DNA of 64,000 bases from Dictyophora rubrovolvata (lineage: Eukaryota > Basidiomycota > Agaricomycetes > Phallales > Phallaceae): assembly GCA_029959195.1 (NCBI GenBank), contig CP114124.1:806001-870000 (forward strand). Reading direction: 5' to 3'. Positions 11,001 to 22,036 of the stretch are shown here, one piece after another. Each line of letters opens with the position of its first letter. Position 1 is the stretch's first letter. The translations under genes were made by a program, and so were the position numbers. Below the pieces are notes generated by a model. That model was not told where the DNA came from and ran no database searches. It saw only the letters and a program-made list of their open reading frames with translations.

Positions 11001-13990
11001 ACCTTTTTGAACGGGCTAGATCTTTCTTTCGAATGTCCGTCCGTATTCGCTACGCCAGATATCTGCCTAGATCCTCGCAAAACCATCACCGCAATGTCAA
11101 TTGATTTGACTTCAATTTTTGACAAGCTGTACGACGCAAGCATCACACTTTTGGAAACTGAAGAGCTCGCGAATAGCATTGCTGACATGCAGCGCGTGTC
11201 GTATGCCTTGCGTCAGCTGGTCACACACAAAGTGCTTCACTCGGAAGAGGATGAGGCCAATCATACTGCGGCTTTCATATCAGAGCAAGTTAAACATCTT
11301 TTGGCCCGCATTGATGAAAAGCTCGAACTTGTTTCGGCCGATGGTCATAGCCTTGATTTTCGCTCATTCAGTTTGTACTGGTTAGCTGTTGAACTTCATT
11401 TGCGTATAGCCTATGCTCGACAACGCAGATCACAAGCTGGTGAACCTTTCCACATATTGGAAACTCACGCCGCTGAACAATATGCCATACAGCTGGCACG
11501 GCGTTTGCTGGAGTATGGTTTTGATCGTATCGTGGATCCTCTTCAAAAGGACGGTCTCGTGGTAGACAGAAATACCTCTGACATGTTCGTTCTCGAATAT
11601 TGGGTTTGTATAATTCACATATCCGCCTTCTTGTCCCATTCAGTGTCCTTATCCGGAACTTCGTTTTGGCGATTAATAGAATCGGGTTTAGAACTACAGT
11701 CGAATAAACCAGATTCTCCTGTGGCTCAAAGTGAGCGCATTTGGAAGACGGTCTTTACGATGAACGCTTTTTCCCAATTCTCGATGGAAGGGATTTCAAG
11801 ATCTCTCGTAACTGACTCACATTGGCCAATTATAAGCAAAGTACTTCAATCCATCCGTTTGAACGCCGATCCTCAAAAGGACAACGCTAAACCGGCCGCA
11901 GTACTCCAAAAGCGCGATGCGTATCTGCGACTTGTTACAGCTAGATGTTATCTACTTTCGTCTAGATGGCAATGGGATACAAACGATGCTGAAGAGGTGT
12001 TTCGCGAGCTATACTCAATCTTTCGGAGTCGCGAATTTGGCAATCTACTTGGGGAACCGGATGACTTCCCCTCTTTCATTCGGGACCGCGACGAGGCACT
12101 CTGCCACGTTTATTCGACTACTGATACTGCTTATAGTGCTTTCATGAAGCTGGTGATCCGTGCTGTGAGGAACTTTAATGGAGATGAACGTTTGAGGGCT
12201 ACAAAGATCACGAGACTTCTTAGTCTTATCGTTCCAGTCGGTGCAACGTCTTTTTCAAAGACATCTCCACCACTACACAACGATCTTTCCAAGCTTTATA
12301 ATCGCTATACAGCTATATATGTGGCCATCTACGTTGATCCCTATGAGAAGCAGATTCGTTCACGTCTACAGCAAGTCCGTCGGTATGTGAACTTCAAAAC
12401 TGCGGATTCGGATTCTCGAATGGCGGCTATTCGTGCAATGATGAACATTTCAATCCTCCTTCGACACCTTAGGAAACCTTTGGGCGATATTCTTCAGTGG
12501 GCTTCGGAAATGATAGGCGATTTACTAACCGAGTACGGAGAATTACAAGCTGGCACTTCGATGGCTTCGATGGAAAGCGATGCTAGTCGTACAGTCCTCC
12601 TTGTTCAGACAGTTCTTGGTACTATCCGCTTTATTATGACGACCCCTACTTTGGATCGCACAGCACTAACCTTGGATGAGTACCCCGATATTGCGTATTT
12701 ACAGGGTAATCTTATATTCGTATTTTCATTCACTGTATTAAGGTCATTGTAGTTTGGATGCCACAAGTCCTATCCTCACCCCTTGTCAAAGATCATCGCA
12801 CTGGATTAGAAATTTGCTCGTGTATCCAGGAGTTCTTGAGAGTACGGGCGAAAGTTATACCAATGCTTGTTATATCAAAGCCTCGATTGGAAGAGAGTCA
12901 GGAAAGTCAAGAGGACTACGGAGATTACGATCTGGACATGAACGATCCTACTTTATTGGCGTTGTTTGATCAATCTGAACCCGTGAACGAGAATCATGCC
13001 GCCGACCTGCGAATTAGTGAGGTGAATAAATCAGACTTATTAGAGAAGTTACATAACGAACATTGACGCATTTTTCAAAGGTGCTGAATGACTTCTCTTC
13101 GAAGATCTATTCCTGTGTATGCATGCATTTGGGGTGTCCGTATAGAGAGATCGATGCGTGGTTGGAGTCTTGGCTTGGTTTTGGAAAGATTTTGGTTCAA
13201 AATCGGAAAAAGGTATTTTCATATTTTGCTTCAGTTGTTTGTATCGTTTCTTTATCTTTACAGGAATGGGACTATTATCTCAAACTTGGGGAATCTGCTT
13301 GGCAAGACATCAAAGATCCGTTTCGACAAATCTACACTCGTTTGCGGTTCATGATGACTATTCTTAAACTAGATCCCAATTCCTACAAGGTAATGTGTCC
13401 TTAAACTATACATGTCGGTTACTACAACATATACACACCAGACACACGCCATTGAATTCCTCAAACTCGGACTTGAAGCTTTGGTATCCCCGAAGCTAAC
13501 TCTTGAACACGAATATTACAGTCTCTTGCTCTGCGTAGACAGCCTCTTCCATCCTCTCCTTCGTCAAATGCCTTGCACAGTCGACCCGATCTCTGGTTTA
13601 TTCAATTTGGATAGATCATCTTTCCTCAACAAACGAACTGAATTCATTGCTAGTATGTTTTTGAAAGTAACGATTCAACGTTATTTCTCATCGTTTCGCG
13701 GACAGGGATCTTCTATAATGCATCGTTGCAGCTGTCAGTTTCGCCTGCTGTGGTGATCCTGGATTTGGTAGAAGTGCTGCTGACAGCATTGAGCCGGTGG
13801 AAGGAAGGAGTAAGTCTTACACATGCTTTCATTAGTATACTTTCCGAAAACAAATGCCTAGACCATGCAGGAAAACCAGAACTTGATCAGTGAATACGAA
13901 AAATTGGCAGAAGATACGCTTGCATTGGCGCGCTCCCATGGCATCCTCTGCGACCAACTAAGACCTCGTCTACCCAACTTCTTCCCGTGA
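8076..13990 (+). CDS. Probable Mms22/Mus7 DNA-repair scaffold
   Basis: Likely the fungal Mms22/Mus7 protein, the substrate-side subunit of the Rtt101-Mms1 cullin ubiquitin ligase that helps repair and restart stalled replication forks in the nucleus. My exon model is 8076-8165, 8236-8761, 8810-9411, 9456-12705, 12753-13021, 13081-13212, 13264-13389, 13442-13652, 13706-13809, 13871-13990. All phases fit and give 1809 aa. The third exon could start at 8807 instead, adding one codon. Residues 1-~850 are acidic, Ser/Pro-rich and disordered. The stretch YSLRNRSAKQLNPFEYDSRQ (about residue 267) followed by a basic YKRLL resembles the R...QLHPY motif that opens the Mus7 family region. The C-terminal half is helical, with CMHLGCPYREIDAWLESWLG typical of the conserved end. 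The family call comes from remembered motifs, not a search. Confidence 0.65.
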
Positions 13991-14173
13991 CCAAAAGCTT
14001 CGAAATTTTTGTATTAAATTATTGTATTTTTGTCAAGAAGGTCACACTGTATCTACACATATCAACATCTTATTTTACCAGCGATGTACATTTACTAAAT
14101 ACCCCGGCATGTCATCATATATTACGTACTGCGTTTGAAGAACCGGTACGGTCGCTCACATTTGCTAACAACC

Positions 14174-15286
14174 ATGTCTGATCTTCAGAGAGAGCCAACT
14201 AAACGCGTGTTTCCACCGCTCTATAAAAGTACTGAAAGTAAGGTGCTGGCTTATCGACTTATGAACAGTGATAAATATATCGATCAATCAGATCCCAACG
14301 TCGATAGACTGGCTTTCTTCCATATAATAGAGCGGCTCAAAGTAATAGTTTCAAGGCAAATGACAATCGTTTCATATAACTCATAGATGCTCCAGACACA
14401 GAAACGAACTGGCTGGACTTATCATAAGGTTCGCTGCACATTACGCAGTCATATCTTTATCTTTTGTCTGAGTTTTCCACGTAGATTTCCAATCCAGAAA
14501 GGTATTTTGCATAAACATTTGTAATCCCATGCCGGTTGCCAGAATCACCGTAGTATATCAGACCACATGTATAGAATGGCCGTTCTAGCGCTTTGCTGTT
14601 CGGACGTGAAGCTAGATATCGCAAAATGTGTCATGCTTTGTGTCGTGCATGATCTAGCTGAAGCTCAAGGCAAGTCGACGCGATGTCCATAACCCCCAGA
14701 TTACTCGACGTGCTATTTATCAGTCGGCGATATCGCGCCTCGTGAAGGCATTCCTAAAGCTGAAAAACAACGCCTCGAAGCGGTTTGTATATATTGGTTA
14801 AGTCTGTCATGCCGAAAATCTCATTTCTTGTAGGAAGCCATGTATAATTTCCTGCATGATATGTTGCATTATTCGCTAGCTGCGCAAAGAATAGAAGCAC
14901 TTTGGAATGTTGGTTGCAACCATTGTTTGTGATTTGCCTGACAGGTGTTTGATGATTTCGGCTAGGAATACGAAGAACAACAAACGGAGGAGGCTCGGTT
15001 TGTGAAAGGTTGGTTCGCCGTCTTCGCTCCCCGAAAATAGAGCGTTGACTGTCATCGTTAGACCTTGACAGGTTTGAAATGGCACTACAAGGTATGAAAT
15101 TCATTGCACCCAGGCTTAAAAACACATTCAGTCGATCGTTTTTCAGCATCAGATTATGAGACTCGGGACAAGACAGAAACCCTGCAGCCTTTTTTCGACA
15201 ATAGCTTGCCACTCATTCGGCATCCAGAAGTTAAATCATGGGCAAATGATTTAGAAATTGAGCGACAACAGCGGCTACAAAATTGA
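14174..15286 (+). CDS. HD-domain 5'-nucleotidase (HDDC2/YGK1 type)
   Basis: Metal-dependent 5'-deoxynucleotidase of the HDDC2/YfbR family, which removes phosphate from (deoxy)nucleoside monophosphates and so trims nucleotide pools. Nine exons (14174-14341, 14387-14428, 14485-14501, 14554-14669, 14724-14782, 14834-14908, 14966-15008, 15062-15091, 15147-15286) give 229 aa with every phase consistent, a usual length for the family. HD motifs are visible: ISDHMYRMA, VVHDLAEA with GDIAPREGIPK, and DLDRFEMALQASDYE. Exon 3 is a 17-nt micro-exon and the intron after exon 4 (14670-14723) starts with GC, a GC-AG intron. It starts 183 bp after the Mms22-like stop and is convergent with ATIC. Confidence 0.88.
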
Positions 15287-15322
15287 AATACTTCTTTTCT
15301 TTTCTTAAGAGTTACAACACCT
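15287..15322. terminator. 36-bp convergent 3' junction
   Basis: The stop codons of the HD nucleotidase (plus) and ATIC (minus) are only 36 bp apart. The gap is T-rich on the plus strand. With so little space the two 3' UTRs must overlap, giving complementary transcript ends; the overlap itself is inferred. Confidence 0.5.
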
Positions 15323-17513
15323 TTAATGGTGGAATAATCGAAGGCTGGTGTGCGCGAAAATTATACTATGTTCATCGGCTGCTTTGATGCATTCTTCATC
15401 CATTATACTGCCTGATGGAGCTGCAAGGTACCGAACACCACTCTTCTTCGCTCTGTGGACATTGTCCGGGAACGGGAAAAATGCATCACTGGAGCACGCC
15501 ACTCCGTCCAATTTAGCCGCATGTTCACGCCTTTCCTGGTTCGATAATGGCTCTGGAATGGTATCAAAAAGGCTTTTCCACTGAGCCTTTTCACCCCCTT
15601 CAAGTTCTTCCCCTCCTACGAAAAGATCAATCGCGTTAGCTTTGTCTGGACGTTTGACCCCTTTTTTGAATGGCAAAGACAAGACGCGCGGATGATGCCT
15701 CAACCACCAATTATCGGCTTTAGAGCCCGCTAATCGTGTGCAATGAATACGCGACTGCTGACCAGCACCGAGACCGATAATGGCACCTCGATAGGCATAT
15801 GCCACACTATTGGATTGCGTGTATTTCAAGGCAAGAGTAGCCACTATGAGATCAACCAGAGCTTGTTCGGGCATCTAAGCAGTAAAAGTTCGATGACAAA
15901 TCGAGAGGAGATCATAAAAATGAAACGTACAGTTTTGTTTTTAGAAACTATATTTGTGAATAATGTGGCGTCGATTTTCGCGTCGTTTCGTTTTTGTTCC
16001 AAGTATATACCGTAAACTTGACGTTTTTCCTTCGACGGGGGTTTATAATTCGCATCCATCTAGTGATTGCCGTTGTCAGATTTATTTTGCGTACATGAAT
16101 CTTTTGATACTCTTACTTGCAAAACGGTATATTTTCCCGATTTCTTCTTTTTTAAGAGGTCCAATGCCTGATCTGAATATCCGGGGGCGATAATACCGTC
16201 AGATACCTCTCGAGAAATGATCCGTGCGGTTGCAACATCGCAAGGATCAGATAGAGCGATGAAATCCCCAAACGATGACATCCTATCAGCTCCTGAAAAA
16301 GAGGATATTATAAGCGAACGAGACGTTGCACAAAGCATTTAAATGAATTAACCTCGAGAACGAGCATATGCAGCTGCTAAAGTAGTCAGGGGCTCTTTCA
16401 AATCCTCGACACCATATACAATTTTTTCAATGTCGCTCAGCTCGATCCCCACAGCCGCTCCCGCTGGAGAAACATGCTTGAATGATGCCGCTGCAGGTAA
16501 ATTCAAGCTTTCCCGTAATTCGGATACCAATGCGTAGGAATTCAATGCATCCAAAAGGTTGATATAACCAGGAGAACCAGCGAGTACTAAATATTAGCTT
16601 GAGAAATATCCGTTTTCGCAAGCACCAAGGCGAGAGCCAAAAACACCGACCTTTGAATGGTAGTTCGCCGCTGGTTACGTAGGCCTGGGCCGGTTTTTGA
16701 TGGGGGTTGGCTCCATAACGAAGAGAGAGGGATTGCACAAGTCCGGTGGATTTACTTGAAGACGCATATTGCTGCCTGAAATAATTGCTAATAGCTTCGT
16801 CATAAGTTGCAGTTGCCTCGAATGCCTTTAAAGCAAGCAATTTTCGCATGTCTGCCCCAACGTCACCGTTTCCTTTCGTAAAGGCCTGAAGAAAGGCTGC
16901 ATAATCGGCAGGAGCTGAGAGCACCGAGACGCGTTCATGGTTTTTGGCGGCAGCACGTAATAAAGTTACGCCTCCAATATCAATCTCTTCGATGGCGTCT
17001 GGTAATGTGCTGTTGGAATTTGCGATCGTATCCTCGAATGGATACAAATTGCACACTACGATAGTAATGGGGGAGATATTTTGGTTTTTTAGGTCTTCCT
17101 GATCAGAGGCTATGTTCCGAGCGAGAATTCCTTTTCAATCAATCAGCTAATCTGTTTTTTGTTTGTTCAACAGTGTCACCTACCACCGTGAACCGCTGGA
17201 TGTAGAGTTTTAACACGACCTCCTAACATCTCTGGCGCATTGGTGATGTCTGAAACGTCCCTGCGTGCAAATTAAGTGAATCATGATTTTGAGCCTGGAC
17301 AGTGTAATTTCTGACTGAATGGAAATTCCGGCATCTCTGATCTTTTTGGCAGTTCCTCCAGATCCTAATAAACGCACACCAGCTTCGTGCAATCCTTTAG
17401 CTAACTCCAAAAGGTTTGTCTTGTCGTACACGGAGAGAATCGCTAAGAGAAGTTATGATGAATTTTGGATATAACCCCGACATCACAATAGCAAACGTAC
17501 CTGTTTCGATCAT
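15323..17513 (-). CDS. ATIC: Bifunctional AICAR transformylase / IMP cyclohydrolase
   Basis: Catalyses the last two steps of de novo purine synthesis in the cytosol: formylation of AICAR by 10-formyl-THF, then ring closure to IMP (yeast ADE16/ADE17). The start is ATG at 17511-17513 in a first exon of only 13 nt (17501-17513), giving [20 protein letters not shown] after splicing. The N-terminal cyclohydrolase shows [27 protein letters not shown] and [10 protein letters not shown]. The junction shows [13 protein letters not shown]. The transformylase domain shows the catalytic [11 protein letters not shown] (Lys-His), SDGIIAPGY and the C-terminal [14 protein letters not shown] ending LRLFHH. 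About five short introns give a protein of roughly 590 aa, normal for the family. No defect seen. Confidence 0.95.
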
Positions 17514-17924
17514 TCTGTCGTCCGAGATTCAGCCTCGAGTGTAAGGGAATCTAGAGACGAAAATAAAAATTCCGAAGTCCCTGTCTTAGCTGGGTCTTAG
17601 CTGATGCCGATAATCGTTTGGCGCTTAGCTAAGCGCGTGCTTGACCCCGGTTGAGCAAGAGCTATCTCTAGTTTGTATCTAGTACGTTCTCGTTTTACTC
17701 GTTTTATGCTAGATACCAGACTAATCCAAGACAGGATATTCCAATAATATTCCAATGAACAATCAATGCTATTAGACTGAAATATACAAGTTTACGAAGT
17801 ATACTAAGCAAGTTCTGGTCAAACCTATCGCCCCACGTTGGAAGCAGAACGTGGGCCTAATGCTATGCAGGAGCTTGTTTAAAGTGGGTTACTCGAGGAT
17901 AAACTGAGTGATCATGGATCCAAC
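17514..17924. other. Intergenic, ATIC promoter side
   Basis: About 410 bp upstream of the ATIC start. It contains a CTTAGCT repeat (three near copies at 17585-17632) but no recognisable regulatory site. Confidence 0.4.
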
Positions 17925-18413
17925 ATGAAGAAACCAGTTGGCCAGGACACAATTTTGCCCAGTGAGGAAGCACTTTCATATGAATGGTTTGAAAGATCCA
18001 GGAAGGAATGTGGGGCTGCTGCTGAAGAATTTCTAGTCAGTCATAAGTCTTATCACTTAGAGCTGCAACCCTTTCTTTTTGGCGCAAAAGGTCGCAACGC
18101 TGTTCAGACGTACCACGATCATGGTCGACACCAAAACGTATACCGTAGTATTCATATCCTAGTATATGAATTACGGGCTGACATGAGACGAATAATGCAA
18201 GAGCGGAAACTAAATGATCTTTTAGGCTGTCGAGGTTTAGCAGAGTACGTATTGGACTGCCGCCGCTGGACTGCCCTATGTTCGAGAAAACGCCCATTCC
18301 CCAGCATGAGCGATGAAAAAATCTGCATACTCATTACGCGTATGGGAGATGAGCGTAAAGGGGAAAACATACCTTGGATAAAAAAAATGAACGGTTTGTG
18401 TAAAATTCGTTAG
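17925..18413 (+). CDS. Hypothetical 162-aa reading frame, doubtful
   Basis: A single uninterrupted frame from ATG, basic (many Arg/Lys) with no domain, signal or membrane segment that I recognise. The opposite strand is also partly open (18037-18297), which weakens the case, and no splice-linked exon was found on either side. It could be a chance frame, a relic, or a lineage-specific gene. Confidence 0.2.
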   Translation: MKKPVGQDTILPSEEALSYEWFERSRKECGAAAEEFLVSHKSYHLELQPFLFGAKGRNAVQTYHDHGRHQNVYRSIHILVYELRADMRRIMQERKLNDLLGCRGLAEYVLDCRRWTALCSRKRPFPSMSDEKICILITRMGDERKGENIPWIKKMNGLCKIR

Positions 18414-19468
18414 GAGGAAGCAAGTGAACGCAGTTCAAGCACAAACCTGGAGAACAGTACTTGACGGGTTTTATGTTTCAAATGACACTGCAATTGTTCC
18501 CTGGGGAACAAATCAGATGCTTTTTCAATGCGACTTCGCCATTGTTCCGACGCCTGAGTGTTTGACGCACGGTCAAGCGAACATGGATAGTGCGCCATCA
18601 TCGCACGCATTCGGCTTTCATTGATTGGTCAATGTCGGAAGACTAATGAATATAAGTAATAGTTGGTGATTTAAACGTGGGCTAAAGACCCCTATCACGG
18701 GTAAACGTCTCGTAAACATTACCTTAGTTCATGCAACTGTCAAAAACATTTTCAGTCTATGAAGAATCTGGGAGACTCGTCGGTCAGGCGACCCTCTGGT
18801 TTTTGTTTGTGACCCGAGACAGCGACAGGATCCGAATTCCTTGTGTTTATTGACAGAAACAATTAATGTGTCTAAAGGACACAAAGTAATATCTGAGAGA
18901 CTTCACTTTGAAGGACTTGAATGTACATTTCACCAGACAGGCTTGTTGGAATATCCAATTTCGGAACACCCCGATTGCCATGTAGTGACTGCTAGTGCTA
19001 TTAGTGAACTGACACATGACTTGAATGGAGCAAATTGCGCAGTGATATAGAAAAATAAAATTGCGTTTGTCAGTTCGTACGATTTGCACTGGGGGCCGGT
19101 CAGAGCATGGTACATGAGACAATGGGTCACTTACTTTAGCAACTCGCGCTTCACACAAGAAGAAAAACAAAACTGAGTTGCGATTAGGTTTAAGAATATA
19201 AGCTCTGCTTCACTCTCGACGCGCCAGTCGACCCGTTAATCGAATTCGGGTTCTCAGTTGGAGCGGGCGGCCATTGCCAGGCGCCGCCGCGGTGCTAAGT
19301 AATGTATTCGATCCTGACCTTATATTCGCAATTGTCTACTTCGCGGACAATTGTTGATTAAATATAACAATTTCAAAGAGGTAAGAGTTCTTCGAATTTC
19401 AGAAACTCATCACCACACTGGACACTGGACGACGTCTAACTTAGTATTCTAGTCACGGTGCTTCAGCC
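18414..19468. other. Intergenic, about 1 kb
   Basis: No gene supported. An open stretch at 18841-19050 has no start context or neighbours that support it. The right end is the promoter and 5' UTR of the asparaginase gene; the sequence before its ATG (TTCAGCCATGG) is a good start context. Confidence 0.4.
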
Positions 19469-21909
19469 ATGGCTACTACGGAGTCGCTAGTTCTAATCAT
19501 CTTCTGCGGAGGAACCATTGGGATGCTGAAATCAGCCGGAAAGGGCTATGTTCCGGAGCCATTCTATCTCACAGAAACTCTTCGTCTGCAATCACGATTC
19601 CACGATCCAGGCGAGGATTCGCTATTCTCGCATTCAAACACCGTCGAGGGCTACAGGGAATGGTCTCGAAGTGGTCATAGTACTCCTTCGCATGTCTTTC
19701 AGCCGATGGGCATTTCGCACCATCACCTCCTTGTGCGCTCTTCCCGCAGGATAACAGTACCTCGGACCGCAATGTACGAGACGAGAGAATGTCCGGAGGG
19801 GGTCTTCGAAACTCATCTTCCGAGTCTTGTGACGCCCAGAGGGAGCGGTCCAAGGATCAGATATACTGTTTTAGAGGTAGTGACTGTGCTTTCATTGTTA
19901 ATTATTGCTTCCTTGCTGATGTTTGAAGTGGAGTCCGTTACTTGATAGTAGTAACTTGGAGCCTCCTGATTGGGTTCGCATCGCCACGGAAATAGAGCTC
20001 AACTACACACAATTCGATGCTTTTGTTGTTCTACATGGAACCGGTAAGCCTCGGCTGTTCTTGTCGATCATCTCAATGTTTTAACAATACGCTAGATACA
20101 ATGGCCTATACTGCCAGTGCTCTCAGTTTTCTATTAGAAGATTTAGGCAAGACAGTAGTACGCTGTTTTATCTCTCGCTCTAGCTATTCCTCTCATTTTC
20201 TTGCATTAAGATCCTAACCGGTGCTCAAATACCACTTTCCGAATGGCGGAATGACGCGGTCGACAACCTTCTGGGATCCCTCTGCATTGCTGGGCAATAC
20301 ATCATACCAGGTATTGCATATCTCATACAAAAATGACCATTGAAATAATGATATCGTGCATAAAGAATGTTGTGTCTACTTTAATCATACTTTATATCGA
20401 GGAAATAGGGTCTCCAAATCATCTATACTCGACTTTGATGCCTTCAATAGTCCAAACTTTCCGCCTCTAATGAAAGGTTTGCTAGTATCTCACCTTAAAA
20501 AATTGATGATACTCACGATCAATTATCAGTTGGGATCGAAGTCGATATGAATTGGAATGAAGTTCTTCGTCAGCCGAAACCTAAAAAGTTTCGTGCCCAT
20601 AAAGGTAATTGAATAGTTTCATAATTCTTCTTGATATATTGACAATATCTTTACAGCCATGTGTACTAATGTCGGTAAGCCATAAAGTTACTGCTGAAGC
20701 TCTGTCAAATCTCTAACGGACTGTATTTAATCAGTGACACTGCGCTTGTTTCCTGGCATAACAGCGTCCTCACTACGCGCTTTCTTGGCTGACCCAATCG
20801 AAGGTGTCGTACTCGAGGCTTTCGGGTCCGGCAATGCACCGAATCGAGAAGACGTATTGGAGGTATTTAAGCAGGCTTGTGACAGAGGCGTTGTCGTTGT
20901 AGCTATCTCGCAATGTGCGAAAGGGACGGTGTCAGATGCGTACGCAACTGGAATCGCACTCCTGCAGTCCGGTGTCGTTCCAGGAGGTGATATGACTCCC
21001 GAGGTACTTACTTATTCTTCTTGTAACAATAATAACCTGATATCTAACAAGTTAAACCAAACTAGTGCGCGCTTACAAAGCTGGGGTATCTTCTCTCAAA
21101 ACCTGAATTGACAAGAGGACAAGTTCGCGCCTTAATGCAAGATCCCTTGCGAGGGGAGCTGACTTTGCCGAATCCGATGGATACACACGGATCTGCTGAT
21201 GCAGCCCTGGAAGATGTGCAGGATGTTCTTTCTCAAATTGTACGATTATCATCGTCCAGGAAGACGAGAACCAAACCACTTGACACGGAAAATATCATCA
21301 TGACTACAGCGCCGTGGTCATGGACAAACGCGGAGACGCTGAGTGCGGGAGCAGTGTTATTACCCGTTTTGATTCATTTAGCAGCGGCGCGCAATGACAT
21401 CGAAGCATTGACTTGGTGTATCAAATCGAGTGCATACGAAGATGTTAATTCTCAGCCTGCAGATCGTTCGCCTGAAATCCGCGCTGCAGGAATAGTTAAT
21501 TGTATAGATGCTTCAGGGATGTCACCTCTTCATGTCGCTGCGATACATGGGAATCAAGAAGCAGCCGTGCTTTTATTAGAGGAAGGGGCCTTAGTTCATG
21601 TTCGCGATTTATTAGACCATACCGCGTTATACTATGTGAGTAATATCATTTATTACACTAAGTTATTAAAAGTCATCTAATATGTGCGTTTTGCTTTTTT
21701 TGCAGGCTGCAAGGCAGGGTCATGCTTATATTGTTGATAAGATTGTTGAAGCTGGTGGACTTCTGGCTGGATCGGATGTAACAGGTGGTTTCGTTAACCT
21801 GGGAATCCAAACGTCCTTGAAACTATCCAGAGAATCTCAATTAACCATTTGGTTAAATGCTGGAGCACAATTTGATATGTCTACCAAGAAAATAGAAAAC
21901 GATGAATGA
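19469..21909 (+). CDS. L-asparaginase with C-terminal ankyrin repeats
   Basis: Hydrolyses L-asparagine to aspartate and ammonia. The N-terminal part is a type I (cytosolic) asparaginase: IIFCGGTIGMLKSAGKGYVP carries the nucleophile Thr, then TETLR, FHDP and MYETRECPEGVFETHLPSL. After splicing, the second active-site block HGTDTMAYTASALSFLLED and ILTGAQIPLSEWRNDAVDNL follow, then FPGITASSLRAFL and GGDMTPECALTKLGYLLS. From about 21360 the protein has ankyrin-type helices (LIHLAAARNDIEAL, SPLHVAAIHGNQEAAVLLLE, TALYYAARQGHAYIVDKIVE). Around eight short introns. Asparaginase-ankyrin fusions are known in animals and fungi, so this is an accepted architecture rather than an artefact. It sits 127 bp upstream of SEC18 on the same strand. 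Confidence 0.93.
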
Positions 21910-22036
21910 CGTGACCACACCCAAAAATTGCCACTGCCGTAGTCATGACTGAGCTTTAAGTATTACGTAATCAACATTTGCAACGTTGTTTCTGGCAAGT
22001 TTCTGTGTGTAACCGCAACTCAACTTACCAGTCGCA

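Noticed and set aside
13022-13080. Frameshift in the Mms22-like gene
   Set aside because: A 59-nt GT-AG intron here restores the frame and all ten exons then sum to a multiple of three.
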